Below, in pieces: positions 56,567 to 64,000 of a DNA stretch of 64,000 bases. Each line of letters starts with the position of its first letter. Position 1 is the first letter of the stretch. A program made the position numbers and the translations under genes. Source of the DNA: Stutzerimonas stutzeri (GTDB lineage Bacteria > Pseudomonadota > Gammaproteobacteria > Pseudomonadales > Pseudomonadaceae); the NCBI RefSeq assembly GCF_018138085.1, contig NZ_CP073105.1, positions 3,038,001 through 3,102,000 of the forward strand, written 5' to 3'. A model generated the notes under the pieces. The model was given only the letters and a program-made list of their open reading frames with translations, had not been told where the DNA came from and did not search any database.

Positions 56567-57135
56567 GCCCGGGCCTCCTCTTCACGCTTGGCACTCCAGG
56601 CGCGCAGGCCGACAAACAGCACCGCGGCGGTACCGACATACAGCGCCAGGTTCGCCAGGTAACGTGGGTAATAGTGGCCAACCCGCTCGGCCAGCAGCGC
56701 CAGGCTCGGCTCCGGATAACGACCGGAGAAATAGAGGAAGCCGCCGCCTGAGAACAGATAGCAAACGAAGGCACTCACCATCACGCACAACGCCAGCCGG
56801 GCGAGGCTGCTGGGCTGGTCGCGGTGCCAGCCAGCGTAGAGCCGACCGCCCAGCCACAACGAACCGTACGCCGGAACCAACGCCCAGTAGGCTGGCGACA
56901 TGCACCAGTCGCTCACCCCCGCCCATTGAATCGCGGCGAAGTCCAGCAACGAAGCCTCGAGAAACAGCACTGCAAAGATCCACTTCGGCCTCAGCAGCAC
57001 GCCCGCGAGGAAAAACACCGCCCAGGACGCGCTCGGCAGGTTGACGCTGGCGAAGTGCTGACCGCGAGTCATCGCCATCAGTGCAATCAGGGCGATTCCG
57101 GCCAGCAGTTGGTGTCGCGGGGCAAGCTTGATCAT
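56563..57135 (-). CDS. B12-associated membrane protein (BtuN-like, tentative)
   Basis: The product from ATG 57135 (MIKLAPRHQLLAGIALIALMAM) is 190 residues with about five hydrophobic segments (for example WAVFFLAGVLLRPKWIFAVLFLEASLL). It lies between btuB and cobO with overlapping ends, as a small membrane protein sometimes annotated as an optional B12 transporter component does in Pseudomonas. I assign it only by position and membrane pattern. Confidence 0.6.
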   Translation of the reverse strand: MIKLAPRHQLLAGIALIALMAMTRGQHFASVNLPSASWAVFFLAGVLLRPKWIFAVLFLEASLLDFAAIQWAGVSDWCMSPAYWALVPAYGSLWLGGRLYAGWHRDQPSSLARLALCVMVSAFVCYLFSGGGFLYFSGRYPEPSLALLAERVGHYYPRYLANLALYVGTAAVLFVGLRAWSAKREEEARA

Positions 57136-57182
57136 TGCAAGTCTCCTTCGATAGGCGCGGGCGAGATGCCCGCGCCTCGGGC

Positions 57183-59036
57183 TCAAAGCGCCTGGTAGCG
57201 CACGGTGAGATAGGCCGCCTGGCCCGGTTGGTTGTAACCACGCGCGGTCTCGTAATCGGCATCCAGCAGGTTGGCGACACGAGCCTGCAGTCGCCACTCG
57301 GGGCTCATACGGTATTCACCACGCAGATCCAATGTGGCGTAGCCGGCCAGTTCGTTCTGGTTAGCCAGATCGTCATAGCGTTGCCCCTCGGCATGCAGGC
57401 TGGCGCCGACGCTGAACGCGCCGAGGCGGCGATCGACGTCGAAGTTGAACAACTGCTTGGCGCGGCGTGTCAGCTCGTTGCCACGGTTGGCTCCAGCGGA
57501 GCGATTTTCCGGTTCCAGCAGGCTGTAATTGGCGCTCCAGTCCCAGCCCATCAACTGACTTCCAACGACCAGCTCGACGCCACGAATGCGCGCCTCCTGC
57601 ACGTTCGCCGGTCCGAAAATGCTCGCGTCGTAGGCGATCAGGTCATCGATCACCGTGCGATAGGCGTTGACGGCCCAGTGCCCCCAGCCGTGCTGTCCCG
57701 CAAGGCCAATCTCGAGGCTGCGAGACGTCTCCGCCTCGAGGTTCGGATTGCCGTAGTCGGGGTAGTACAGCTCGTTGAACGTGGGGGCTTTGAAGGCACT
57801 GCCGTAGCTGATGGAGCCGCGCAGCCAGTCGGTGAAGCCATAGCCGTAGCCGACGTTGCCGGTGTCATGCTGACCGAACTGCTCGTTATCGTCGTGGCGC
57901 AGCGAAACCTGCCAGTCGTGACGCCCGGCCTGCCCCAGGTACTGAGCGAAGTAGCCGTCGTTATCACGCGAGTCCTCGGCGTACGTCGCGGTACTGTCGA
58001 CTTCGTCGTGCTGGTGATCGACGCCCAGCGTCAGGGTGTGGCCGGCCGCCAGCTCTATATCGTTCTGCCAGCTGAGGCTGTCGCGTCGGCTGTCGAAGCG
58101 TGAGTAAAAGCGCCCATCCTGGTACGCATCGGAATCGTCTTCGCTGCGCCCGGCCTGCAGGGTTACGGCCCAACGCTCGAGGGGACTGAAGCGCGCACGG
58201 GTACCGAACACGCGCGACTCGCCGTCGGCATTGGCGCCGAAACCCGCTGTACGCTTGCTGTTGACGCTGTCGTAATCGTTATGGGATTTGGCGCGCAGGA
58301 CATTGGCGTCCAGTTCCAGGCCGTTGTCGAAGCGATACCCCGCGCTCAAGGTGGCGGAGAGGTTGCGATAGCCGTCGGCGTCGCTTTCGTAGCCGCTCGT
58401 CTGTACCGACTTGGCGTTGATGCCGTCCGTATCGGAACCGCTGGCGCCCAGGCTGTACCAGCCGCGACCATCGCCGCCGGACACGCCGATGCTGCCGCTG
58501 TAGCTGTCGTGGGTACCGTAGCCCGCCGAGAAGAATGGCTTGGCGCCCTCCCCTTGCCCCTTGCGCGTGAATATCTGGATCACGCCACCGATGGCTTCCG
58601 AGCCGTACAGGCTGGAGCGCGGCCCGCGCACCACTTCGATACGCTCGATCAGCTCCAGCGGAAGGTCTTGCAGCGCTGCCCCACCGCCGGTCACCGAGCC
58701 GATCTTGACGCCATCGACGAGCACCAGCACATGGTCGGACTCGCTACCACGCATGAACAGAGAGGTGTTCTTGCCTGGCCCACCGGAGTTGGTCAAGGAG
58801 ACGCCCGGCACCTGCTTGAGCAGTTCGGGCAGCGATGCGGCCTGGCTCCGTTCGATCCGCTCGCGGTCAAGGACGGTCACGGCCGCAAGGCTTTGTTCAA
58901 CCGTCTGCGCGGTACGCGTCGCGGTAACGATTTGCTGCTGGAGCGCCAGCGGTGCGGCAGCCAACGGGCCGCCAAACAGGGGAAAACTGCCAAGCAACAC
59001 ACAGGTCGCTGGCTTGAAACGAGGCTTGCCAATCAA
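57183..59036 (-). CDS. btuB: TonB-dependent vitamin B12 receptor BtuB
   Basis: The outer-membrane receptor for cobalamin. The 617-residue product has a signal region (LLGSFPLFGGPLAAAPLA), a TonB-box-like segment near the plug start (QQIVTATRTAQTVEQS), and a plug domain with RGSESDHVLVLVDGVKI and ELIERIEVVRGPRSSLYGSEAIGG. A 22-strand-type barrel follows, ending YLTVRYQAL. It is behind a cobalamin riboswitch and heads the cobalamin block. Confidence 0.93.
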   Translation of the reverse strand: MIGKPRFKPATCVLLGSFPLFGGPLAAAPLALQQQIVTATRTAQTVEQSLAAVTVLDRERIERSQAASLPELLKQVPGVSLTNSGGPGKNTSLFMRGSESDHVLVLVDGVKIGSVTGGGAALQDLPLELIERIEVVRGPRSSLYGSEAIGGVIQIFTRKGQGEGAKPFFSAGYGTHDSYSGSIGVSGGDGRGWYSLGASGSDTDGINAKSVQTSGYESDADGYRNLSATLSAGYRFDNGLELDANVLRAKSHNDYDSVNSKRTAGFGANADGESRVFGTRARFSPLERWAVTLQAGRSEDDSDAYQDGRFYSRFDSRRDSLSWQNDIELAAGHTLTLGVDHQHDEVDSTATYAEDSRDNDGYFAQYLGQAGRHDWQVSLRHDDNEQFGQHDTGNVGYGYGFTDWLRGSISYGSAFKAPTFNELYYPDYGNPNLEAETSRSLEIGLAGQHGWGHWAVNAYRTVIDDLIAYDASIFGPANVQEARIRGVELVVGSQLMGWDWSANYSLLEPENRSAGANRGNELTRRAKQLFNFDVDRRLGAFSVGASLHAEGQRYDDLANQNELAGYATLDLRGEYRMSPEWRLQARVANLLDADYETARGYNQPGQAAYLTVRYQAL

Positions 59037-59159
59037 GGTTCAGGTCTCCGTCGTGCCCGCCGCACGACAACAGTCGATAAGGGCAGACGGAGAATGCGAA
59101 GGGAGTGCAGGTGCAGGCAGCCGCACCCCGATCAGCGCCCGCCGCACTGCCGTGGAATG

Positions 59160-59350
59160 CGACAGGCCGGTCTCCGGGCTTGCGAGCGGACGCGTTGCAG
59201 CGTCCCGAAACCGCGCCTTCCCATGCCTGTTGGCACAGTGGCTGTGAGCGGTTTCTTGTCTCGCCTACCGTTGCGGGGGCAGCGCCGGAGTCTTCGAAGG
59301 AATGGACCGGCTTCCCTGTTTCACCTCTGGCGTTTAGCCAGCGGTACCTG
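59160..59350 (-). promoter_or_regulatory. Cobalamin riboswitch upstream of btuB
   Basis: On the minus strand the leader carries AACAGGGAAGCCGGT, then GCTGCCCCCGCAACGGTA, the B12 box GCCACTG (59242-59236) and the closing AAGCCCGGAGACCGGCC. These are the conserved elements of the adenosylcobalamin riboswitch, in order. About 120 nt separate its 3' end from btuB and would hold the expression platform. It should repress btuB, and perhaps the whole downstream run, when cobalamin is abundant. Confidence 0.93.
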
Positions 59351-59530
59351 AAGCAGCGCGGAGGGTAGTCGAAGGCTCTGCACAGCGCAACCTCGGGCAT
59401 CGGCCACCTGCCGGAGGTAACGCTCGATTGCCACTGGCTGGCATTTTGCCGGAACCGTCAGGCGCTTCTGGCCTTCGAATGCAACAATGCCCTCATCCCG
59501 TTCCAGCCTCGACGAGAAGACGCCCGCCCC

Positions 59531-60334
59531 ATGACGACCATCGTGCAGATATCCGACACCCACTTCGGCACTGAGCAGGCAGCCGTAGTGCAAGCCATGG
59601 AAGATCACGTGCGGGAACACAAGGCCGATCTACTGATTTTTTCCGGCGATATCACCCAGCGGGCCAGGGCCACGCAATTCGCCGCCGCGCACGCGTTCGT
59701 CCAGCGGCTGCACGACCACGGCATCGGCAACACCCTGGTGATCCCGGGCAATCACGACATCCCGCTGTATAACGTCTTCGCCCGTTTCCTGATGCCCTAC
59801 CGAAACTACCGCCGGCATTTCGGGAACGACCTGGAACCGACTTATGAGAACGATGAAGCGCTGATCATCGGTCTCAACACCACCCATCCACGGCGGCACA
59901 AAGACGGGTTGGTCACCGAGGAGCAGGTAGCGGCTGTGACGCAGCGCCTGAAGCGGACCGATCCGCGCAAGTTGCGCATCGTGGTAGCGCATCAGCCGTT
60001 CGGTGCGATGGTTTTGAGCGATTTGAGCAACCTGCAGCACAACGCCGACGACGCGCTGCATCGATGGGCCGATGAGGGACTTGATCTGGTGATGGGTGGG
60101 CACATTCACCTGCCCTATGTGCTGCCGTTATCCAGGCAGTATCCCGGGCTGTCGCGCGAGATATGGATGGTGCAGGCCGGCACCACGCTGTCGTCGAGGG
60201 TTCGCGGCACTTCGCCAAACTCGTTCAATCGCCTGAAGCTGCACGCAGGCGATGACAAGACGGCCTGCGTCGAGCGGTGGGACCTGCTGGACGGCGAGTT
60301 CGTCCTCGGCTCGCACTTCAATCTGCACTGGTAA
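59531..60334 (+). CDS. Metallophosphoesterase (CpdA/Icc-like)
   Basis: The 267-residue product is a calcineurin-like phosphoesterase: VQISDTHFG (motif I), LLIFSGDITQRA (II), VIPGNHDI (III), VVAHQPFG (IV) and MGGHIHLPYV (V) are all present. The family includes cAMP phosphodiesterase CpdA, but the substrate is not determined. It is divergent from btuB and starts at ATG 59531. Confidence 0.88.
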   Translation: MTTIVQISDTHFGTEQAAVVQAMEDHVREHKADLLIFSGDITQRARATQFAAAHAFVQRLHDHGIGNTLVIPGNHDIPLYNVFARFLMPYRNYRRHFGNDLEPTYENDEALIIGLNTTHPRRHKDGLVTEEQVAAVTQRLKRTDPRKLRIVVAHQPFGAMVLSDLSNLQHNADDALHRWADEGLDLVMGGHIHLPYVLPLSRQYPGLSREIWMVQAGTTLSSRVRGTSPNSFNRLKLHAGDDKTACVERWDLLDGEFVLGSHFNLHW

Positions 60335-60386
60335 GCGCCGCAGCCCACCCCAACGATCAATGGGCCGCGGCGCCTTCCCGCGAGGC

Positions 60387-61652
60387 TCAGCCGAACATGT
60401 CGGCGACCGCCAGGCCGGTCAGGTAGACACCGGCGAAGCCGAGATTGAACGCGATGAACAGGTACAGGCTGTACTTCATGTAACTACCGAAGGTCAGTCC
60501 CGGCACCTTGCTCATGGCCACGATACCTGCGGCGGAGCCGATCACCAGCAACGAGCCGCCAACCCCGACCGAATAGGTCAACACCATCCATTCGGCGATA
60601 CCCATTGCAAGCCCGGACTTGAGCAATGCGGCCGTCAGCGGCACGTTGTCTATCATCGAGGACAGAATGCCCATCAGATAGTTGGCCAGCACTGCCGGTA
60701 CCTGATCGTAGATGCGCACCAGCCCGTCGAGCACGTGGATTTCCTTGAGCATACCGACCAACAGGAGAATACCCAGGAAGAACAGCAGGGTTTCGAACTC
60801 GACCTGACGCACGTATTCCAAGATCGGATCGGTCTCGATGTCGTCACTGAAGAAGCGCGCCACCAGAAACATGACCGAGAGTCCCGTGAGGAAGGTCAGC
60901 ACCGGAGGGATCTGGAAGAAGAAGTTGCCGGCGATGGTGCACAGGATGGTGCCCAGAAAGATCAGCGCGATGGCGATGTCGACCCGACGGACATCGGTGC
61001 GATGGCTCTGCACCAGCACCTGCCCGCTCATGCCCAACGAAAGCATGGCGGCCAGCAGCATGACCGCCAGAAACGCCGGCAGCGCCAGCAGCAGCAATTG
61101 CAGAATCTTGACCTTGCCCGCAAGAAAGATCATCAGCGTTGTGACGTCGCCGGTGATCAGCGCCACCCCACCCGAGTTCACCGCGAAGACCACCAGGGCG
61201 GCGTACTTGATGGTCTTTTCGGCGCTGAGCTTGAGCGAAAGAATCAGCGTGATCGAGACCAGGGTCGCGGTGATGTTGTCCGCCAGCGAGGAGAACACGA
61301 AGCAGAATGCCGCGGTCAGGAACAGCAGCGCTCGCTCACTGATCCGTTTGGGCAGTACCAGGTAGATCAGGTTTTCGATCATCCCCTTCTTGTTCAGGTA
61401 CGCCACAAATGTCATGGCCGCGACCAGGAAAATCCAGAGCCCGGCGATTTCCGCAATGTTCTCGTTGAGGCTCGTCAGCACCTGCTCACGCTCGGCGCCG
61501 GCAGGAGAAAAGACGAACAACAATATCCACGCCAGGGTGCCGAAAAACAGCGTGACCTTGGCTTTGTTCACATGGGTTATTTCTTCGAGGACGACACCGA
61601 GCAGAGCGGCCACGGCGAAGCCGATCAGCACGTACTGAAGTATTTCAGGCAT
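60387..61652 (-). CDS. nhaD: Na+/H+ antiporter NhaD
   Basis: A 421-residue ion transporter with about 11-12 hydrophobic segments and the NhaD signatures NKAKVTLFFGTLAWILLFVFS, SLADNITATLVSITLILSLKL and SSMIDNVPLTAALLKSGLAM. It exports Na+ (or Li+) in exchange for H+. It belongs to the ArsB/NhaD superfamily. It stands alone, convergent with the metallophosphoesterase gene. Confidence 0.93.
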   Translation of the reverse strand: MPEILQYVLIGFAVAALLGVVLEEITHVNKAKVTLFFGTLAWILLFVFSPAGAEREQVLTSLNENIAEIAGLWIFLVAAMTFVAYLNKKGMIENLIYLVLPKRISERALLFLTAAFCFVFSSLADNITATLVSITLILSLKLSAEKTIKYAALVVFAVNSGGVALITGDVTTLMIFLAGKVKILQLLLLALPAFLAVMLLAAMLSLGMSGQVLVQSHRTDVRRVDIAIALIFLGTILCTIAGNFFFQIPPVLTFLTGLSVMFLVARFFSDDIETDPILEYVRQVEFETLLFFLGILLLVGMLKEIHVLDGLVRIYDQVPAVLANYLMGILSSMIDNVPLTAALLKSGLAMGIAEWMVLTYSVGVGGSLLVIGSAAGIVAMSKVPGLTFGSYMKYSLYLFIAFNLGFAGVYLTGLAVADMFG

Positions 61653-61794
61653 GGGACACCAGATGCATAAGAGGGAACGGTTCGTGCGCGGTTAGCGCAC
61701 CCGAGAAGTTGGGGCGGCGATCATAGCCAAAGTGCGACAAAACGACACCTGACGGATGTCAAACTCGGTGTATTTCCAGACATGCCATCTCGAA

Positions 61795-62115
61795 TCAATG
61801 GCGCGGCACGAACCCCGCAGGCTTGCTGGACAGCCACTCGACGAAGGTGCGCAGGCGCGGGTCGCTCAGCAGGGCATCGCGACTGTTGTAATGGAGCGCC
61901 AGTTCCTTCTCGCTGAACAGGCGGTGGATCTGGTTATGACAGGGCCGGCAAACCCACAAGGTGGCAGTGATGCGCGCCTCACGTCCGAAGCGCTTGCGCA
62001 CGTAGGTCTTGCCATGCAGGGCTTTGGGGATCAGGTGATGGCGAGTCAGCGGTGCCTGACGGAGGCAGAGCTCGCAGGCTTCAGGCTGATCGGGAAGTCG
62101 CATGATCGGCGCCAT
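61795..62115 (-). CDS. HNH endonuclease-like protein
   Basis: The 106-residue product from ATG 62115 has a Cys-x2-Cys pair (CELCLRQAPLTRHHLIPKALH) and the HNH-type core RHHLIPK ... LWVCRPCHNQIHRLF. It is likely a DNA or RNA nuclease. Many such small HNH proteins are conserved in Pseudomonas with unknown role. The GAGG upstream supports this start; an in-frame ATG lies at 62103. Confidence 0.75.
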   Translation of the reverse strand: MAPIMRLPDQPEACELCLRQAPLTRHHLIPKALHGKTYVRKRFGREARITATLWVCRPCHNQIHRLFSEKELALHYNSRDALLSDPRLRTFVEWLSSKPAGFVPRH

Positions 62116-62225
62116 TGAACGAGCCTCGAGTCGCAGTGCCAAACGCAACCGCCGCCAAGGCTTGCCAGCCCCATTGGCCGCGACGAACCCCGTTCCGGGC
62201 CCGCATCCCGACCGAGCACGGGCCG

Positions 62226-62753
62226 CTACGGGTTGCGAGCGAGGCGCTCGCTGTCGAGAACGCGCTTGGCACTGAGGTAGTTTTTCTGCCAGTAACGGTT
62301 GGAAAGACTGTCCAGGCGGACGGTTCCGCCGGTCGATGGCGCATGGACGAAACGCCCTTCGCCCACATAGATGCCCGCATGGCTGACACGGCGCCCACCA
62401 CTGGTGGCGAAGAACACCAGATCCCCTGCTTTCAGCGCATCGCGCTTGACCGCCTGAGCGTGCATGGCGTTCATCTCACGCGTGGTCCGTGGTAGCGCGA
62501 CGCCGGCCGCTCCTCGGTAGACATAACCGATCAAACCACTGCAATCGAAGCCGCCGTCAGGCGTATTGCCGCCATAGCGATAAGGCGTGCCGACCAACCC
62601 CAAGGCGGTGAACAGCACTTCTTCGGCGGTTCCGGGATATTGCTGCGTCGGCTGGGGTGCGATGACCGTCGGCTCGACCGGCGTCCGACTGGAACAGGCG
62701 GATACCAGGAAGGCAGCCACCAAGACGGTCAGAAATCGGGCCAGAAGAAGCAT
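62226..62753 (-). CDS. NlpC/P60 family lipoprotein 1
   Basis: A 175-residue lipoprotein (lipobox LVSAC, about residue 20) with a C40 peptidase domain. The catalytic Cys is in YRYGGNTPDGGFDCSGLIGYVYRGAAG, the His in RRVSHAGIYVGEGRFVHAPSTGG. It cuts peptidoglycan peptide bonds. A similar gene lies 83 bp to the right (same direction). Confidence 0.9.
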   Translation of the reverse strand: MLLLARFLTVLVAAFLVSACSSRTPVEPTVIAPQPTQQYPGTAEEVLFTALGLVGTPYRYGGNTPDGGFDCSGLIGYVYRGAAGVALPRTTREMNAMHAQAVKRDALKAGDLVFFATSGGRRVSHAGIYVGEGRFVHAPSTGGTVRLDSLSNRYWQKNYLSAKRVLDSERLARNP

Positions 62754-62836
62754 GACAGAGCGGTCCAGGCAAATGAGCCATCACTCTGCCGGCATGCGTT
62801 TGCGGATGCAAGCCCGGCGCACCGCTCTTTCAGCGA

Positions 62837-63484
62837 TCAGTGATGAGTGGGAACCGCGTTGGAATCGTGCGCCAGCGCCAGAACGCGCTTGGCCTGCATG
62901 AAGCTGCTGCGCCAGTACTTGTCGTCCAGGCTATCGACGCGCACGCCTCCGCTGCGGCGGCTGGCCGAGTGGATGAACTGATCGTTGCCGATGTAGATAC
63001 CGGCGTGGCTGACCCGGCCGCGGCCGCGATTGTTGAAGAACACCACATCGCCTGGCTCGAGATCGCTGCGCGCGACTTTCGGTGCATCAAGATTGATCAT
63101 TTCGCGAGTCGAGCGCGGCAGGTCGATTCCAGCTTCCTTGCGGAACAGGAAGCCCACGAAACCGCTACAGTCGAAGCCCGTCTTGGTCGAGCTGCCGCCG
63201 TAGCGATACGGCGTTCCGACCAGCTTGAAGCCGAGTTCCAGCACGCTGTCGGCCAGCGCTGGGAGTTCGTAGCTTTGTTCGTCGGCGAGCTCACGCAGCT
63301 GTTGTTCGGTCGGCTCGTCCGAATCGGCTTGCGCGTCCGCGCTGGCTTCCGTCAGCTCAGCGGGGAATCTGAAAGCGAAGCCCTCCGGGACGATGGGAGC
63401 TTCGCTCTGCTCTGGCTGACTGGCACAAGCCGCCAGCAACAAAACGAGCGATACAGGCAAAAGTGATGAGAGGCTTCTTCGCAT
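62837..63484 (-). CDS. NlpC/P60 family lipoprotein 2
   Basis: A 215-residue lipoprotein (lipobox LLAAC at about residue 20) with a longer acidic linker (about residues 25-75) and a C40 domain: the Cys in YRYGGSSTKTGFDCSGFVGFLF and His in GRVSHAGIYIGNDQFIHS. It is probably a paralogue of the gene downstream, and the two may be co-transcribed. Confidence 0.9.
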   Translation of the reverse strand: MRRSLSSLLPVSLVLLLAACASQPEQSEAPIVPEGFAFRFPAELTEASADAQADSDEPTEQQLRELADEQSYELPALADSVLELGFKLVGTPYRYGGSSTKTGFDCSGFVGFLFRKEAGIDLPRSTREMINLDAPKVARSDLEPGDVVFFNNRGRGRVSHAGIYIGNDQFIHSASRRSGGVRVDSLDDKYWRSSFMQAKRVLALAHDSNAVPTHH

Positions 63485-63547
63485 AACACGGGACGTCTGG
63501 AAATCGAAGTGGCGGAACTATGCCTGCTGTCGTATCGATGAGCAAAT

Positions 63548-64000
63548 TCAATCGCGAAAAATGTGACGAATGAGGTGTGGCAAAACGTCCGCGGCAGCCG
63601 CGGCTATATGTACATCGACCAAAAGCGACAACTCGCTGGCGCTCGGGTCGATCTGAGCCGTAAAACCGCCGCTGTTTCGCACATGCAGCAAGGGCTCGAC
63701 GATATAGGCAAAACTGGCGGACGTGCCGACCGCAACCACCGCATCGAAACCTGTCTGCAGCTCGCTCTGCAAACGCCTCAACGCCAGCGCCGGCAGCATT
63801 TCCTCGAACAGCACGACGGGCGGTCGAAGCACGCCGCTGCATAGCGAGCACTGTGGTGGGAGCGACCTCGACAGGTGCTCCGCCAGCTCGGCACTTTCCT
63901 CTCCGCAGCTCATGCAGAACAGAGGTGCAAGCGTGCCGTGGATCTCGATCAGTCGTTGCGGCGGGCTTCCGGCCGCGCGGTGATAGCCGTCAACGTTCTG
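63548..64000 (-). CDS. NAD-dependent deacylase, sirtuin family (5' part outside window)
   Basis: The 150 residues present are the C-terminal part of a SIR2-type NAD-dependent deacylase. They read QNVDGYHRAAGS and IEIHGTLAPLFCMSCGEES, a zinc Cys pair CSLCSGVLRPPVVLFEEMLP and the NAD-binding VVAVGTSASFAYIVEP. The His of IHG is the catalytic base. The N-terminus (Rossmann start) lies beyond the right edge. The unusual VLFEEMLP has E where VLFGE is common, which might affect substrate choice. The stop at 63548 fits. Confidence 0.88.
   Translation of the reverse strand, partial: QNVDGYHRAAGSPPQRLIEIHGTLAPLFCMSCGEESAELAEHLSRSLPPQCSLCSGVLRPPVVLFEEMLPALALRRLQSELQTGFDAVVAVGTSASFAYIVEPLLHVRNSGGFTAQIDPSASELSLLVDVHIAAAAADVLPHLIRHIFRD

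Noticed and set aside
60252..61670. A 472-codon plus-strand frame opposite nhaD, rich in Gln/His/Arg
   Set aside because: The composition is the complement of a hydrophobic membrane gene; nhaD is the real gene.

Overview
The window looks like chromosomal DNA of a Pseudomonas-type gammaproteobacterium, most likely the P. stutzeri group (Stutzerimonas). This is inferred from the Pseudomonas flagellar gene order with sigma-54 and FliA promoters, an AmrZ regulator, RsmA/CsrA beside lysC and alaS, an oxaloacetate decarboxylase operon with NhaD, and a REP-like hairpin of the GTAGGGTGGATGACG type. Coding density and G+C are high, and long spurious antisense frames are common.

Layout. (1) 1-10850: flagellar and chemotaxis block. 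flgBCDE and flgFGHI (flgI runs off the left edge) are on the minus strand, each behind a recognisable sigma-54 site. cheV-cheR is also on the minus strand. flgA, flgM-flgN and flgZ are on the plus strand, with a FliA site before flgM. (2) 11000-24603: a 13.6-kb integrated element bounded by a perfect 48-bp duplication of the 3' half of tRNA-Arg(CCT). It carries a tyrosine integrase, an RHH-type regulator, an excisionase-like HTH protein, many tiny overlapping ORFs and a winged-helix protein followed by GTTCAAAAAYTGAAC palindromes. It also has a palindrome-rich 0.7-kb noncoding segment, two large proteins resembling podophage internal virion (ejection) proteins, a scaffold-like protein, a frameshifted gene, a small terminase, a serine recombinase and two small membrane proteins. 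I see no large terminase, portal, major capsid, tail or lysis gene. This is the signature of a phage satellite, and it is the most interesting part of the window.

(3) 24633-32345: small exported or membrane proteins, amrZ, oadGAB, mgtE, a DUF4124-type exported protein, two tRNA-Arg(ACG), tRNA-Ser(GCT) and csrA/rsmA. (4) 32529-44048: lysC, alaS, threonine aldolase, an exported metallopeptidase, the ycgN/ycgL/rnd group, a mercaptopyruvate sulfurtransferase, a FadL-type porin and an exported glutathione-peroxidase-like protein. (5) 44230-47630: modE-modABC for molybdate uptake, behind a ModE-type operator. (6) 47637-59350: a cobalamin block on the minus strand, headed by a cobalamin riboswitch and btuB. 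It holds the late steps of adenosylcobalamin synthesis: cobO, cobB, bluB, cbiB, cobD, cobQ, cobU, cobT, cobC and cobS. (7) 59531-64000: metallophosphoesterase, NhaD antiporter, HNH protein, two NlpC/P60 lipoproteins and a partial sirtuin.

How the parts work together. The flagellar region shows the usual tiered control: sigma-54 for basal body and hook genes, FliA for the anti-sigma factor. The cobalamin genes could be repressed together with B12 uptake through one riboswitch. The satellite sits just past flgZ without breaking a gene and restores the tRNA at its right end. All function calls rest on reading the sequence; no database search was run.
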